Shown one piece after another: positions 35,182-44,188 of a stretch of 64,000 nt of DNA. The DNA comes from Macrocystis pyrifera (taxonomy: Eukaryota > Sar > Phaeophyceae > Laminariales > Laminariaceae), in the NCBI GenBank assembly GCA_031763025.1, contig JASSKH010000006.1, positions 4,833,691 through 4,897,690 on the forward strand, read 5' to 3'. Position numbers and translations under genes: made by a program. The stretch's first letter is position 1. Each line of letters begins with the position of its first letter. The notes below the pieces were generated by a model. It had not been told where the DNA came from and ran no database searches. It saw only the letters and a program-made list of their open reading frames with translations.

Positions 35182-35782
35182 CAGCTCCCTGCACGATTTT
35201 GCCAGAAGGGAAATCCTCGTAGTTGAAGTCGTCAATGAACTCTACACCATCGTCGTCCACGACGTCGTACGGAGGTGGCTTGTAAGAATCCGCCATGCGG
35301 ATGTTGCTGATGTCCCACAACGCCAGATCTTCCATAGGTGGCTCGCACTCGCGTACCTCTACACCCTCCCCCGCCGCCATACCCTCTTCCTGCGTGGACA
35401 TCATGCTCTCCTCCGTGGCTTCACCGTCCCCCTCGTCGATGCCTGCTGTGCGTTGTTGCGTCGCGCGAGAGGTAGGGTGGCCGTGCGTGGAGCCGCGACC
35501 TCGACGTGCGGCAGTGGGTGCTGCCTCTCGTACCGTGCAACGCTTGTCCGTCGTTTTCCGGACCCCTCCGGACACGGGTATCGGCGGCGACCTGGCGTGC
35601 GGGACGAAGGCGGCTAGGACCTTTGCCTCCGTGATCTTAACCATCACCCTCAGGCGCTCTCCCTTTCGCCCCAATAGCTTGGTCCGACTTTCCCAGCGAC
35701 GGAGAGCTTCAAGTGCAGTCTTGTCTGGAACCACCTCACCGATCGCCACGCAGGACGAGTGGCTGGAGTTGTACAGGCGCAC
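35182..35782 (-). CDS. Linker exon after the exonuclease
   Basis: Begins after acceptor AAAAG with VRLYNSSHSSCVAIGEVV and ends at donor GCTG then GTGAGC, phase kept on both sides. The first 70 residues look folded (VPDKTALEALRRWESRTK); the rest is Arg/Thr-rich, then acidic (DVVDDDGVEFIDDFNYEDF). No domain recognised. A decayed counterpart lies at about 29.26-29.66 kb. Confidence 0.55.
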
Positions 35783-35931
35783 CTTTTATAAGGAAAGAAA
35801 ATGAACGAGGGTGGGAAAAGGCGAAGGTGCATTGATGTGTGAATCTCGACGGTGCTAAGGGTTATGGTTCCATGGTTCAGACATAATCGAATGCCGAGTT
35901 GTTTTTTCCAGTGACGTTTTTTCTAACTAAC

Positions 35932-36270
35932 CTCTAAACCGGGCATCAAGAGATCAGGTTCAGGGGCTACAGAGGCGATGGGGTCCTTGAAGGCGAGGAT
36001 AGCTTCGTACAGAAGGACCGACGCGAGGGCATCCAGGCAGGCGTAGTCCCGTTGTGCATCGCTGAGACGAGCATTCGCCCAGCGGGAGAACCGGATGTCG
36101 TCCTTCTGAAGACACACCCCGAGCAGGCACACCGCCATCCCGGCGAGTGATCGAGACGAGGTTGCTACCACGTTGGACTTGGCGAACGTGCGCAGGTCCA
36201 CGGTATTCACCACTTCCACGCCGTAGTCTTTGAAGATGTGTGTCGCATCCCCTTTGATGGAGACACCAGT
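35932..36270 (-). CDS. DEDDy 3'-5' exonuclease, second exon
   Basis: Follows acceptor GATCAG and reads TGVSIKGDATHIFKDYGVEV, then DLRTFAK and, near the end, DYACLDA. The Asp of KGDATHIF fits Exo II and the Y-x3-D of YACLD fits Exo III of the DEDDy (RNase D/WRN) family, which removes nucleotides from 3' ends with two metal ions. Donor GAG then GTTAGT at 35,931. Joined to the first exon, the domain is complete. Confidence 0.75.
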
Positions 36271-36497
36271 CTGATCAGAGGGTTTACGCAAAACGAACGC
36301 AGTCGCCGCGCAAAGTGAAGTATTCTAGGCATCAAGTCAACTAAGTGGAAATGTGCCTTGTGCCTACCACAAATATACTAAAAAAGTCGACGCGCACCTC
36401 GGTGTTGGCGAGCAACATCACTGCGCACATGTACCTACAGGACTCAGGTGACATACGGATGTTCTTTGTCATGACACTCAGGTCGGCTAACTCCCAC

Positions 36498-36958
36498 CTT
36501 GATGATGTTGGGGTCCGCGAGAAGATCCTTCAGGGCAGTAGGGAACGTCTCCTTTGTGAATCCAGATTTTCCCCGCTGTAAGTGGAACAGGAAGGGCGTG
36601 CCGTCCAGGGGGGCTATCTGGATGGTCGCCACCTTTTGCCTCCCCGAAGCGTTCGTCTCCCACTCCGCGTCTAGACCGAGAACCTGCTTTCCTTCCAACC
36701 GACTGTTGCTCTCGCGAAGGTCACAGCAAGCGGCGGCGACGGCGCGAGTATCGAACACGATGATCGCCGGGGACTTCATCGCCAATTTTGGGAGATCGGT
36801 CGGCCGGATCCCGGCGGTCAGCTCGTCCTCCAAGTACAAGCTGATCCCTGTCGCCTCTTCAAGCTCGCGAAACGCCCGCTGAAGCATTGGGCGGTCAGCA
36901 CAGCAGTCATCTGGTGGTGCATCAAGCGAGACAGGGGAAAGTCCAGGCGACGTTGAGT
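36498..36958 (-). CDS. DEDDy 3'-5' exonuclease, first exon
   Basis: Acceptor AACAAG at 36,959; donor AAG then GTGGGA at 36,497. The 5' part reads APPDDCCADRPMLQRAFREL, like the second acidic block (DN...D) of a DDE region. The 3' part is the exonuclease start: VLGLDAEWETNASGRQKVAT (Exo I, Asp-x-Glu), IQIAPLDGTPFLFHLQ, LLADPNIIK. These are family-typical spacings. Catalytic residues are present here but lost in copy 1. Confidence 0.75.
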
Positions 36959-37089
36959 CTTGTTCGAACCGCAAAAAGTATCCATCGTTCAGACGAAACA
37001 AACAAGCCTCCTATGCCCGTATGCCCCTTCTGCGCTCTGGACTGAGCACGTATGTCGGACAAAATTACGGGAACCAGTCCAGAGCTTAC

Positions 37090-37210
37090 CTGAGTTCCAC
37101 ATATTGGGCAACTTGAAGCCGTTGCGAACGTAGCGCCCGTAGAAAAGGAGTTTTAGCTCGCCCATCAGCTCTGTTAAAGAGTTACTCTTCATCGGACGCT
37201 GCCACAATAC
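37090..37210 (-). CDS. Small exon of the DDE-like region
   Basis: 121-bp exon, acceptor GTTAAG before 37,210 and donor CTCAG then GTAAGC at 37,089. Reads VLWQRPMKSNSLTELMGELK and YGRYVRNGFKLPNMWNS. It links FNEYEQ of the previous exon to the D-rich block of the next, in phase. Confidence 0.6.
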
Positions 37211-37349
37211 CTTAACACGGGCACCAGGAAAAAACTTCACGTCGGAAAGAGGTCCGAGTACAGGATATTCGGCCATGGAAGACAGACACGACGCACAAAC
37301 GCAAACGATGGCACAACAACAGTGCGTCGAGAGGTTCCAAATATATCAC

Positions 37350-37808
37350 CTGCTCGTACTCGTTGAACACAGTAAAGATGCCGTGCACTGGCCGCGTACG
37401 TTGTCCCCTCGTGTTTGCCCCGAGCCGAATGTTTTTGGCGAACTTGAACGAAGCATCTCCGGCGAGTACCCACCCATCCCAGCGCTGATGGACACGGTGG
37501 AGATAATCCTCCCGCGTCCATGCCACGCCGTCCACTTTCAGCACAGGGAGTGCCGAGAACCACACGCGCCACACGTCCCGTAGGTAGTGGTCTGTAAGCT
37601 CCGCACCACAGTACTTCGTCCGGTCCTCGAACTCACCGAATTTCGCTGGTACCGGTCCTGCTCCGACCACGCGTATCCGACTCGAACGCCGCGTGGCGGC
37701 CAGCGATACGTACTTCAGCTGGTCCACCATGTACTTGGCCCTGTGTGCCCGCCGCATAATATCAAGCCGCAACGCCATTGGGTTGCAACAAGTGGTATCG
37801 TTCAGCAC
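37350..37808 (-). CDS. DDE-like exon with GDASFKFAK motif
   Basis: Ends at donor GAGCAG then GTGATA (37,349). It contains MRRAHRAKYMVDQLKYVSLA, later DGWVLAGDASFKFAKNIRL and HGIFTVFNEYEQ. A strand-Asp-strand pattern (GD.SFK followed by a hydrophobic strand and NE) resembles the first catalytic Asp of RNase H-fold transposases. The Asp codon is at 37,455-37,457. The upstream acceptor was not resolved: candidate AGs near 37,815 give a phase mismatch with the donor at 37,900. Start given is therefore the beginning of the open frame. Confidence 0.55.
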
Positions 37809-37900
37809 GGTGTCATCTACTCACGAATGCGACAAAACAATCGGTGAAACAAGGTGCAACAAACCGCCACAAAACATTGAGCGCTATATACCAAACTCAC

Positions 37901-38139
37901 CTGCCCAATGTACTTGGCAGCGGAGGCGAATCCCTTCCCATGTACCAAGTCATCTGCGAGCCTGTCCACAAGACGAATGTCAATGCCCGATCGATGCGTG
38001 AGAATGAAAGGGAACTCCTTCGAGACGTACTCCGGGGGGGTCTTCGAAGCACGCCGGGTCCCACGCATGGAAGGAAGCTGCACGCCTCTCCGACTCGTTG
38101 GCAGTTGTGTTGTGGGCCGTACAGCCGTCACACGTATAC
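37901..38139 (-). pseudogene. Exon after the Cys-rich domain, with C7 frame break
   Basis: Reads WYTCDGCTAHN (C-x2-C), HAWDPACFEDPP, then after a one-base shift in a run of seven C on the minus strand (38,034-38,040) EYVSKEFPFILTHRSGIDIR and LVDRLADDLVHGKGF. Donor GGGCAG then GTGAGT at 37,900. The expected acceptor position before TATACG shows TG instead of AG (38,140-38,141), despite a good pyrimidine tract. Either the copy is decaying or the sequence has errors. Confidence 0.5.
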
Positions 38140-38461
38140 CAGCAAGAAGACACGGACAAACAACACATTCGTCGTTCAAATAGGGAGAAAAAAGGGAGAA
38201 TTACATTCACCACGTTGGCACGACGCCTTGTTCTTAACAGGGGCATTCCGTAAACATAAGGTATGCGAGTCACTCGTGGCAAACGCATAAAGGTCCGATT
38301 CATTAAACCTACTGTACTCAAAGGTGGTCACGGTTGAGGGGCAAGTACTATCGACCAAAAATGCACACAGTCTTAAATAATATACATATACAGAACTCGG
38401 GTGGTGGGTGCACTCGGTGTTTGACGGACACAGGGCGAGATCGTTCTTGCAGCATTCTCAC

Positions 38462-38654
38462 CAGAAACCTATGATGTGCGCGACGTCGTGCTCCATGAAC
38501 ACCCGGCGCGGCTCCTTCGTGCTCCAACCATCAGGTTTCCCCTTACACCCGCATCTCGGACAAGGGATGCCCGTGATAGCTAGCTCCGGGAACAAGTACT
38601 CTGGTATCTACGCGAGCACTGCCTTGAGGTAAAACGGAGAGGGGTCCGGTAACC
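38462..38654 (-). pseudogene. Cys-rich zinc-ribbon-like exon with nonsense codon
   Basis: Acceptor CACGCAG at 38,655, donor TTTCTG then GTGAGA at 38,461. Reads LPDPSPFYLKAVLA, stop TAG (38,608-38,610), IPEYLFPELAITGIPCPRCG, CKGKPDGWSTKEPRRVFMEH. CPRC plus the CDGC of the next exon could form one zinc site. I recall a similar CP.CG...GW...PR domain (DUF6729 type) in fungal exonuclease-bearing proteins; unverified. A TGG to TAG change would explain the stop, since Trp is plausible there. Confidence 0.5.
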
Positions 38655-38839
38655 CTGCGTGAAGAAACGGTCGTTGATACCAGAAAAATAGACCCAAGGT
38701 GAGATTATTTGCGCAATCGTGATCGTGTCCAAGCGGAGGGAACAGTAGCAATCGTCACTGGGTTTGTCAAATGTGCCTCTGTCTGTCACGCAATCTACCA
38801 ACCAAAAACGTAACCAGCGTACCAACTTTTCTCACGCAC

Positions 38840-39398
38840 CTGCGACCTTTGGCATGGTAGGAATCTTCGGAAGTATTAGGGGGCCGCCGTACGGGAACTG
38901 GCCTGTGCCTTTAGACGGTGCCGCCACAGATCCGCCTTTGTGTATGATATTTGCGTCGATGGTTTTCTTCACGGTCTGCACGTATGCTTGCATTGCACTC
39001 GACAACCGGCTGTCACCACCGCCATCCCTGACCTCACTTCCGTCTTCCTCATCGGGGGTTCCTGCTGACCCTCCTCCTCCTCCCCCCCCCCCACCTGTTC
39101 CTCCTGCCCCGCCTCTTCCTCTTACCCCCCTTCCTCCTCCTGCTCCCTCTCTTCTTCCTGCCCCCCCCTCTTTTCCTGGCGCCGGCCCTCGTCTTCCTGT
39201 TGTTGCTGCTGCAACTGTTGGTCGTAGTGGCGGTGGCTGCGGTGGTTGCCGTGGTTGCGGTGGCGGCGTCGTCGTCGTCGTCGTTGTCGTTGTCGTTGTC
39301 GTTGCCATTGTCGGCGGCGGTGGCGGCGGTGGCGGTGCTGCTAATGTTGCCGGTGGTGTTACTGATGGTGCTGCTGCTGCTGCTGCTGTTGGCGCTGG

Positions 39399-39429
<31 letters not shown>

Positions 39430-39474
39430 GGTGGTACTCCTCCTGACCCTGCTCCTCCTCGGCGGAGAGGACAC
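38840..39474 (-). CDS. Low-complexity Thr/Pro/Gly exon, upstream part
   Basis: Open minus-strand sequence encoding poly-Thr, Pro-rich and Gly/Arg-rich stretches from GGT/GTC microsatellites, then a more normal C-terminal part (LSSAMQAYVQTVKKTIDANI, GPLILPKIPTMPKVA). It ends at a good donor (GTCGCAG then GTGCGTGAG at 38,839). The 5' limit is uncertain and two frames are open across the repeats. Likely a disordered N-terminal region of the same gene. Confidence 0.35.
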
Positions 39475-39595
39475 CTACTGTAATAAGAAAAAGAGCAGTA
39501 AGAACGGCAGGCTGAGATTTACAGGATACCAAACTATAGACTCGCTATACTGAAGTTAGTGTAGAACGTACCCACTCTCTAATAATAAATCCAGC

Positions 39596-39691
39596 TTAAC
39601 TCTTTTAATACTGCAGACCCGCTTGGGGACAAACTCATTAGAAACTGAGTGATTTGTCCCCAAAACGGGACTGCAGTCCTAAAAGGGCTAA
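39596..39691. mobile_element. 96-bp foldback MITE
   Basis: Nearly complete hairpin: arms share CTTTTA..ACTGCAG.CCCG and TTGGGGACAAA around an 8-20-nt loop, with ends TTAACTC and TTAGCCC. It lies between two putative 5' exons of the copy 2 gene, so in an intron if the model holds. No clear flanking duplication. Confidence 0.55.
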
Positions 39692-39818
39692 AACAGCTTT
39701 CCTGTTTCTTCCGCGTGCTTGTCGGTGTCCTGGTGTACTATTAATACTTTTGTGCCTAACCTCGGCGAACAGTTCTGGGTGCCAGGTTCACCGCTTGCTG
39801 GTGCTGCTGGTGCTGCTG

Positions 39819-39836
39819 CTAATGTTGATGTAGGTG

Positions 39837-39877
<41 letters not shown>

Positions 39878-39967
39878 ATGGCGTTGATCTTCCTGTTGAC
39901 GCTGCCCCTCCCGAGTGTGTTGAACCTGACCTCGTCGGAGAGCTCTGCCGGCTGCCTGGCCTACTGC

Positions 39968-40004
<37 letters not shown>

Positions 40005-40475
40005 TGCTGACGTGGATGGTCTCGGATCCTGTGTTTCGTCTCGGCCTCTAATAATAGCACGGCCTTTACCCTTTGACGTCTGCTGCTCTCTGGGTATCCC
40101 CGCCGCGCGAAGCTCAGAGCCGTTGCCGTTGTCATCTGTGCTCTCGGTCGACGTGAAACCGGACCCTCCAACTCGCGCACGCTTGGCGCCCAACATGCTC
40201 GCGAGGAGGTTGGCCTGATGATCGTCTTCGTCCTTCCGTTTTTGGGCAGCAGCGGTCGCTGCTGCACTCAGTTTACGTCCTGGTTTAGTTGATCCAGCCT
40301 TGGGCTTTGAGCGCTTGTGGCGGTCCATGGCTGTGCGCGCAGGTAGGCGCCTACCAGGGCACGAGCACTCCTGCTCAGACGAGAGCTCTGCCTTCGCAAA
40401 GGCACGAAGGTGGCAGTCCAGTGACCGCGGTTTGAATTCGGGGTGGTCTCGGGGTAGTCTCGGCCTCTTGGCCAA
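39819..40475 (-). CDS. N-terminal Lys/Ser/Ala-rich exon of the copy 2 gene
   Basis: Open frame starting MAKRPRLPRDHPEFKPRSLD; an internal start gives MDRHKRSKPKAGSTKPGRKL. It is basic at first (possible nuclear localisation), then poly-Ala and Ser-rich, encoded by GCA/CTG runs at 39,836-39,877 and 39,969-40,010. It is the first open frame inside the right terminal repeat on the coding strand, which suits a first exon. The DNA is conserved in copy 1 (31.0-31.4 kb). No domain recognised. Confidence 0.45.
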
Positions 40476-41011
40476 TAGAAATCGTCGTAATCAAAAGTCG
40501 TAATCTATCTCGCCCGGTAAATACCTCATATTAGTGGGTATTGACCAATAGGAATGCGTCGTAATCAAGAAAAATGCCCTACCTTTTGTCGCTGTGCCTG
40601 GACACTCCTCTGGCGGATCTCATAGGGGCAGGGAGGATCCCCGGTGTGGGAACGCCTTCGGTCTCGGGGACAGAGCCAGTAACGAGGTTCCGGGACCACC
40701 CGGTGTTTAAAAAAACACCACCAAGTGAAGAAAGAAGTCAAAGCCAAGTGATCCGTGATACCTGTCCTATCGACCCCCAGCCCCTTGGGCCCTGCCTTGC
40801 CCGTCGTGCCCGCCATCGTGTCTGTGGTGCTTCATTGAATGTTCACGCTGACTGCTTGCATTTACCGCATTGCATCGATCCACGTTCTGCGTGACCCGAT
40901 CCTTACTGCTTGAAGGCACTTCCTCGAACTCCCAAACAAGGTGAGCCGGCCTTAGAGATTTAACGAGCGCAGGTCATTTTTAGGGTCTGAGAGCTGTACC
41001 CTGCTGTAACA

Positions 41012-42180
41012 TGATGAACCCAGGCTGATCGAAGTGCATTGCAGGAGATCGGAGTGTTCGCAAAACGTGTGCAAGAGATCGGAGCGTTTGCAAATTTGTG
41101 AAATAATGTCATCGTGTTCGTTGTATAATCCCACGTTTGATCTTGCGTAATACTTAATTGCATACCAGTTACTTGGTATATGCATACATCCATATGTTTT
41201 CGTTGTTGCCTGCCTTGTATGATGGTGATACGTGCAATATGCTGTTATGTATTCACGCTGCCAATGGTGCTTTGCTTGTTTGTTCCGTGGGGCTTTGAAG
41301 ATACTTATCTGGTCAATGCATGCAGGCATACTCGTTGCTCGTGCTCCGTTTGCCTGTTGCTCGTGCTCGTCTGTTCGCTCGTTGTTCATGATCGCACACT
41401 CATGCATGTTCGTTAATAAATAGCTGCATGCTATTGACCACATATTGTCTTCAAAACCGAATGCAATCGACTGGTTTCGATACAAGCCAAAGGTGCCTTA
41501 CGTACTAATACACGCATGCTCTCGTGTACCGTTTGCTTGGCTTGCGCCCTTTGGGCCTACGTAACCCTATAGAACTATAGAACAATGGACCCCTGGACAA
41601 CACTACTATGCATTGTCGGCTGGCAAACATAGAACTTTCAAGAAAGCCACGTATATTTTGGTAATAGTATTCTTGCCGAGATGCTTGTAAACTACATCAG
41701 TAGTAATAGACCAGTAGTAATAGACCAATCGTCGTATACCAACTGGAAAGTCCGATGCGCGTTTGACCCTCTTTGATGTCTCCGGTCGTACCATTTTCTG
41801 TGTTGTATACCAACCGAGCGTTGCGCTCGAGTGTCAGGTACAACACCTGAAGGACTGAAAGCCAAGTTAAGAGGAAATGACAAGAAAAACTGGAGCAGAT
41901 GAAGATCGGCTACGCAAGCCCCGGGGGGCACGGGTCACACGACGGGGTGTGAGATAGTTTCAGCTGTACGATGATGAGCTTGCACACAACGGAGGAAGGT
42001 GTGGATTGCTGTGTCCAGAGGCTTCGGGCTAAATATATCGATGCAGCCCAACCTGATTAGCACCAGGCCAATAGGTATGGAGCGGGTGAAACACAACCGT
42101 GGTGATCCTTCTCTTTTTCTGATGTATCCACGGTCAAAAATGCTGATATTTTTCTTGCTGTACGTTGTTCTTCGAGCGCA
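41012..42180. other. No gene recognised
   Basis: Unique sequence with several short frames and no family resemblance. Repeated TGCTCGTGCTCG-like words near 41,330-41,390 resemble those at 26.1-26.4 kb. Confidence 0.35.
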
Positions 42181-42181
42181 A

Positions 42182-42395
42182 AAAAATGGGGGGGAGCTCG
42201 CAGTATGATTTTTACACATACGTACACAGAGGATGTATACAATATATCCCTAATACTAAAACTGCTGTACGGCAAGATCCCGAGGGACCCTTTGGCTCGC
42301 AGGTGGCTCGCAGCATGCTTTTTACACATGCGTACATAGAGGACGTATACACTATATATCATAGTACTAAAACTGTACGGCAAGATCTCGGGGGA
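42182..42395. repeat. Two-copy tandem repeat, about 105 bp
   Basis: Two diverged units, each with GGCTCGCAG, TTTTTACACAT, GAGGAYGTATAC and TACGGCAAGATC in the same order. Non-coding. Confidence 0.6.
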
Positions 42396-42599
42396 CCCTT
42401 GAGCCCATCTGTCTTCCCATCTTGACGAGTTATCACGTTGACTCGTTGAAATAGCACCTACACAGCGGCAGCAGTATCTGCTGGATGCACTACACAACAC
42501 TCGTACGTATATATGATATTCACACGGGGCACACTTGAAGCTGGATGAACAGAGTGAAGCTGGGTAGAAAAGACGTTGGTCTAAAAACTCAAGACAACA

Positions 42600-42900
42600 A
42601 CCTGCAGGATGTATCTATATATATGGGTAATACTATTGGTCATACGGCAAGATCTCCCTCGATCCTTGGGCCTTACGATAGTTGTCCCTTACTACCGCAG
42701 CAAAGCATCAACACCACTGCCTCCCGGCATAAAGTTCTGTTGTGAAGCCGTTCTACATGGTATTCATACTACTATTGATACTATAGGTCGTACGGCAAGA
42801 TATCCCTCGATCTTGGGCCCTAAAACAGTGTTCCATACTGCCGCAGCAAAGTATCAACACTGCTGCCTGCCGGCATGAAGTACTGCAGTGAAGCCGGTCG
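42600..42900. repeat. Two-copy tandem repeat, about 140-150 bp
   Basis: Two units, each running from ACGGCAAGATMTCCCTCGAT through CCGCAGCAAAG to GGCATRAAG. TACGGCAAGAT is shared with the previous tandem, so both may descend from one array. Confidence 0.6.
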
Positions 42901-43014
42901 GCTGTCCAGTATAGCAACCAGGTTTTTATTTGGCTGAAAGCACCGTATGAAAGCTACGTTGAAACTAAGAACTATACAACAACTCATATGTTCACAACAT
43001 ACCTGGTGTTGTGG

Positions 43015-43180
43015 TCTTCTCGTACCCGGTACGTTGGCATTTCACTTGTTCTACGTACGAACCCGTTACTACTGCTGTATTCTCGTACCCAGTACGTTGG
43101 CAATTCACTTGCTTTACCCGGTATTCACCGGTACGCTGGCATTTCCCTTGCTTTCTTGCTTTACTCATTGCTTTGTCTGC
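43015..43180. repeat. Short tandem repeat, about 60 bp
   Basis: Three diverged units, each containing GGTACGYTGGCATTTC or a close variant followed by CTTG and T-rich sequence. Confidence 0.5.
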
Positions 43181-43730
43181 AAATAATAATAAAGAACGGT
43201 GTGGCACACACATAGGGGAGTTACGTACTCCTACGACTCATGTCCGTGGGGTCTCCATACATTATACATCCAGTAGTAGTTTAAAAGGGTTTCTACCTCC
43301 GTACGATGGCACATTATTCATGCTGACCTGCGAAGTATGTTATCTTCATTCATATTCTATTATTATATACAGTATCGTCAGCATAACGAGCGGTATCACA
43401 CAGCCTCAGTTTACTCTTGGCAGATACCCCGTATAATTCTGTCCACTACGGCGGGGAAGTGAGCAATGAGATAAGTACTGCTGTGCATGAGGTTCGTACG
43501 ATACTATTTGTACCTGGTATTGTACTTCTCAGTCTATGGCCGAAGTTTCGACGAAAGCATTATTGCCAGCTGTAGATTACATGAGAATAATGTCCGCACA
43601 GAAACACAAAGATTAGATTCATTAGGGTTCGACCTTCAATATGCTTAACATACTTATACCCGATCTGGCTCGTGCCCTGAAAGGGTTTCATTGGTTTTGA
43701 TCATGGTTGACCTATTTCATTCATCTAAAG

Positions 43731-43801
43731 GCGCGCGTGGTCTAGTGTATCGCTTCTGATTTTAGCGTGAACCGTGGAACTCGAATCTCTTGATGGATGA
43801 G
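43731..43801 (+). pseudogene. tRNA-like sequence, degenerate
   Basis: Starts GGCGCGCGTGGTCTAGTGTA, which fits an A box, and has ACTCGAATCTC in the B-box position. An anticodon-like arm CGCTT-ctgattt-TAGCG would place GAT in the anticodon. The acceptor and T stems pair poorly, so this is at best a tRNA pseudogene or a SINE head. Confidence 0.25.
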
Positions 43802-44188
43802 GCGGGGATTTAGGAATCAACTGCTGAGATCGCCTAACGAGGGTAGGCGCAACGAAGGACTGAAGTATTTTCGCACAATAAAAATCCAAGGCACAGACCA
43901 CAGCGGGGAGGGGAATAAAGAGCTTGCTCTATGACACCGGATGTCTATACGTATGAGGGTTAGGGAAAACAGGGCGAAGATAACAAATGGGATCGAAATC
44001 AACGATATATCTGTATCGTACATACATAGCTAGACGTACGAAAATAGAATATAAGGTATGAAAAATCAGCAAACGAGTACGAAGAAACACTGCATGGTCG
44101 GTGGGCGTCGAGGGGTTTCAAGATCGGTTTGTTTGAAGAATACACTGCCACTACCTACCTGTTGTTAGGTCCATACCTTGCGTAAGTA

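Larger units (their letters stand above)
31575..40598 (-). mobile_element. Exonuclease-transposon copy 2, near-complete
   Basis: 9.0 kb with the same terminal inverted repeats as copy 1: left at 31,575-31,596, right at 40,577-40,598. Just outside the right end, after 7 bp, lies TCCTCTGG (40,606-40,613), identical to the 8-mer left of copy 1. So the two copies in tandem are flanked by one 8-bp duplication. The empty relative has CCCTCTGG at 53,664-53,671. It encodes one multi-exon gene on the minus strand. An 8-bp duplication occurs in several DNA transposon classes (hAT, KDZ, MULE-like), so class is open. Confidence 0.7.
26857..41011. repeat. TGTTACAGC-ended repeat split by the element pair
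   Basis: The outer parts, 26,857-27,009 and 40,614-41,011, match the two halves of the 560-bp repeat at 53,510-54,070. Everything between is inserted. The repeat ends are inverted: TGTTACAGCGGG at the left, TGTTACAGCAGG read from the right. TG...CA ends would fit a solo LTR; a TIR element is the alternative. No flanking duplication was found. Confidence 0.7.

Noticed and set aside
38832-39483. Both-strand low-complexity frames (poly-Thr, poly-Gly, poly-Val)
   Set aside because: They arise from trinucleotide microsatellites; only the minus frame ending in a good donor was kept, at low confidence.
40606-41011. Coding frame through the TGTTACAGC-ended repeat (GREVHSAVTVVTSAMGR)
   Set aside because: Open only in the uninterrupted copy for a short distance, with no domain; likely non-coding LTR-type sequence.
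43700-43801. Functional tRNA-Ile gene
   Set aside because: Acceptor and T stems do not pair; kept only as a weak tRNA-like pseudogene.
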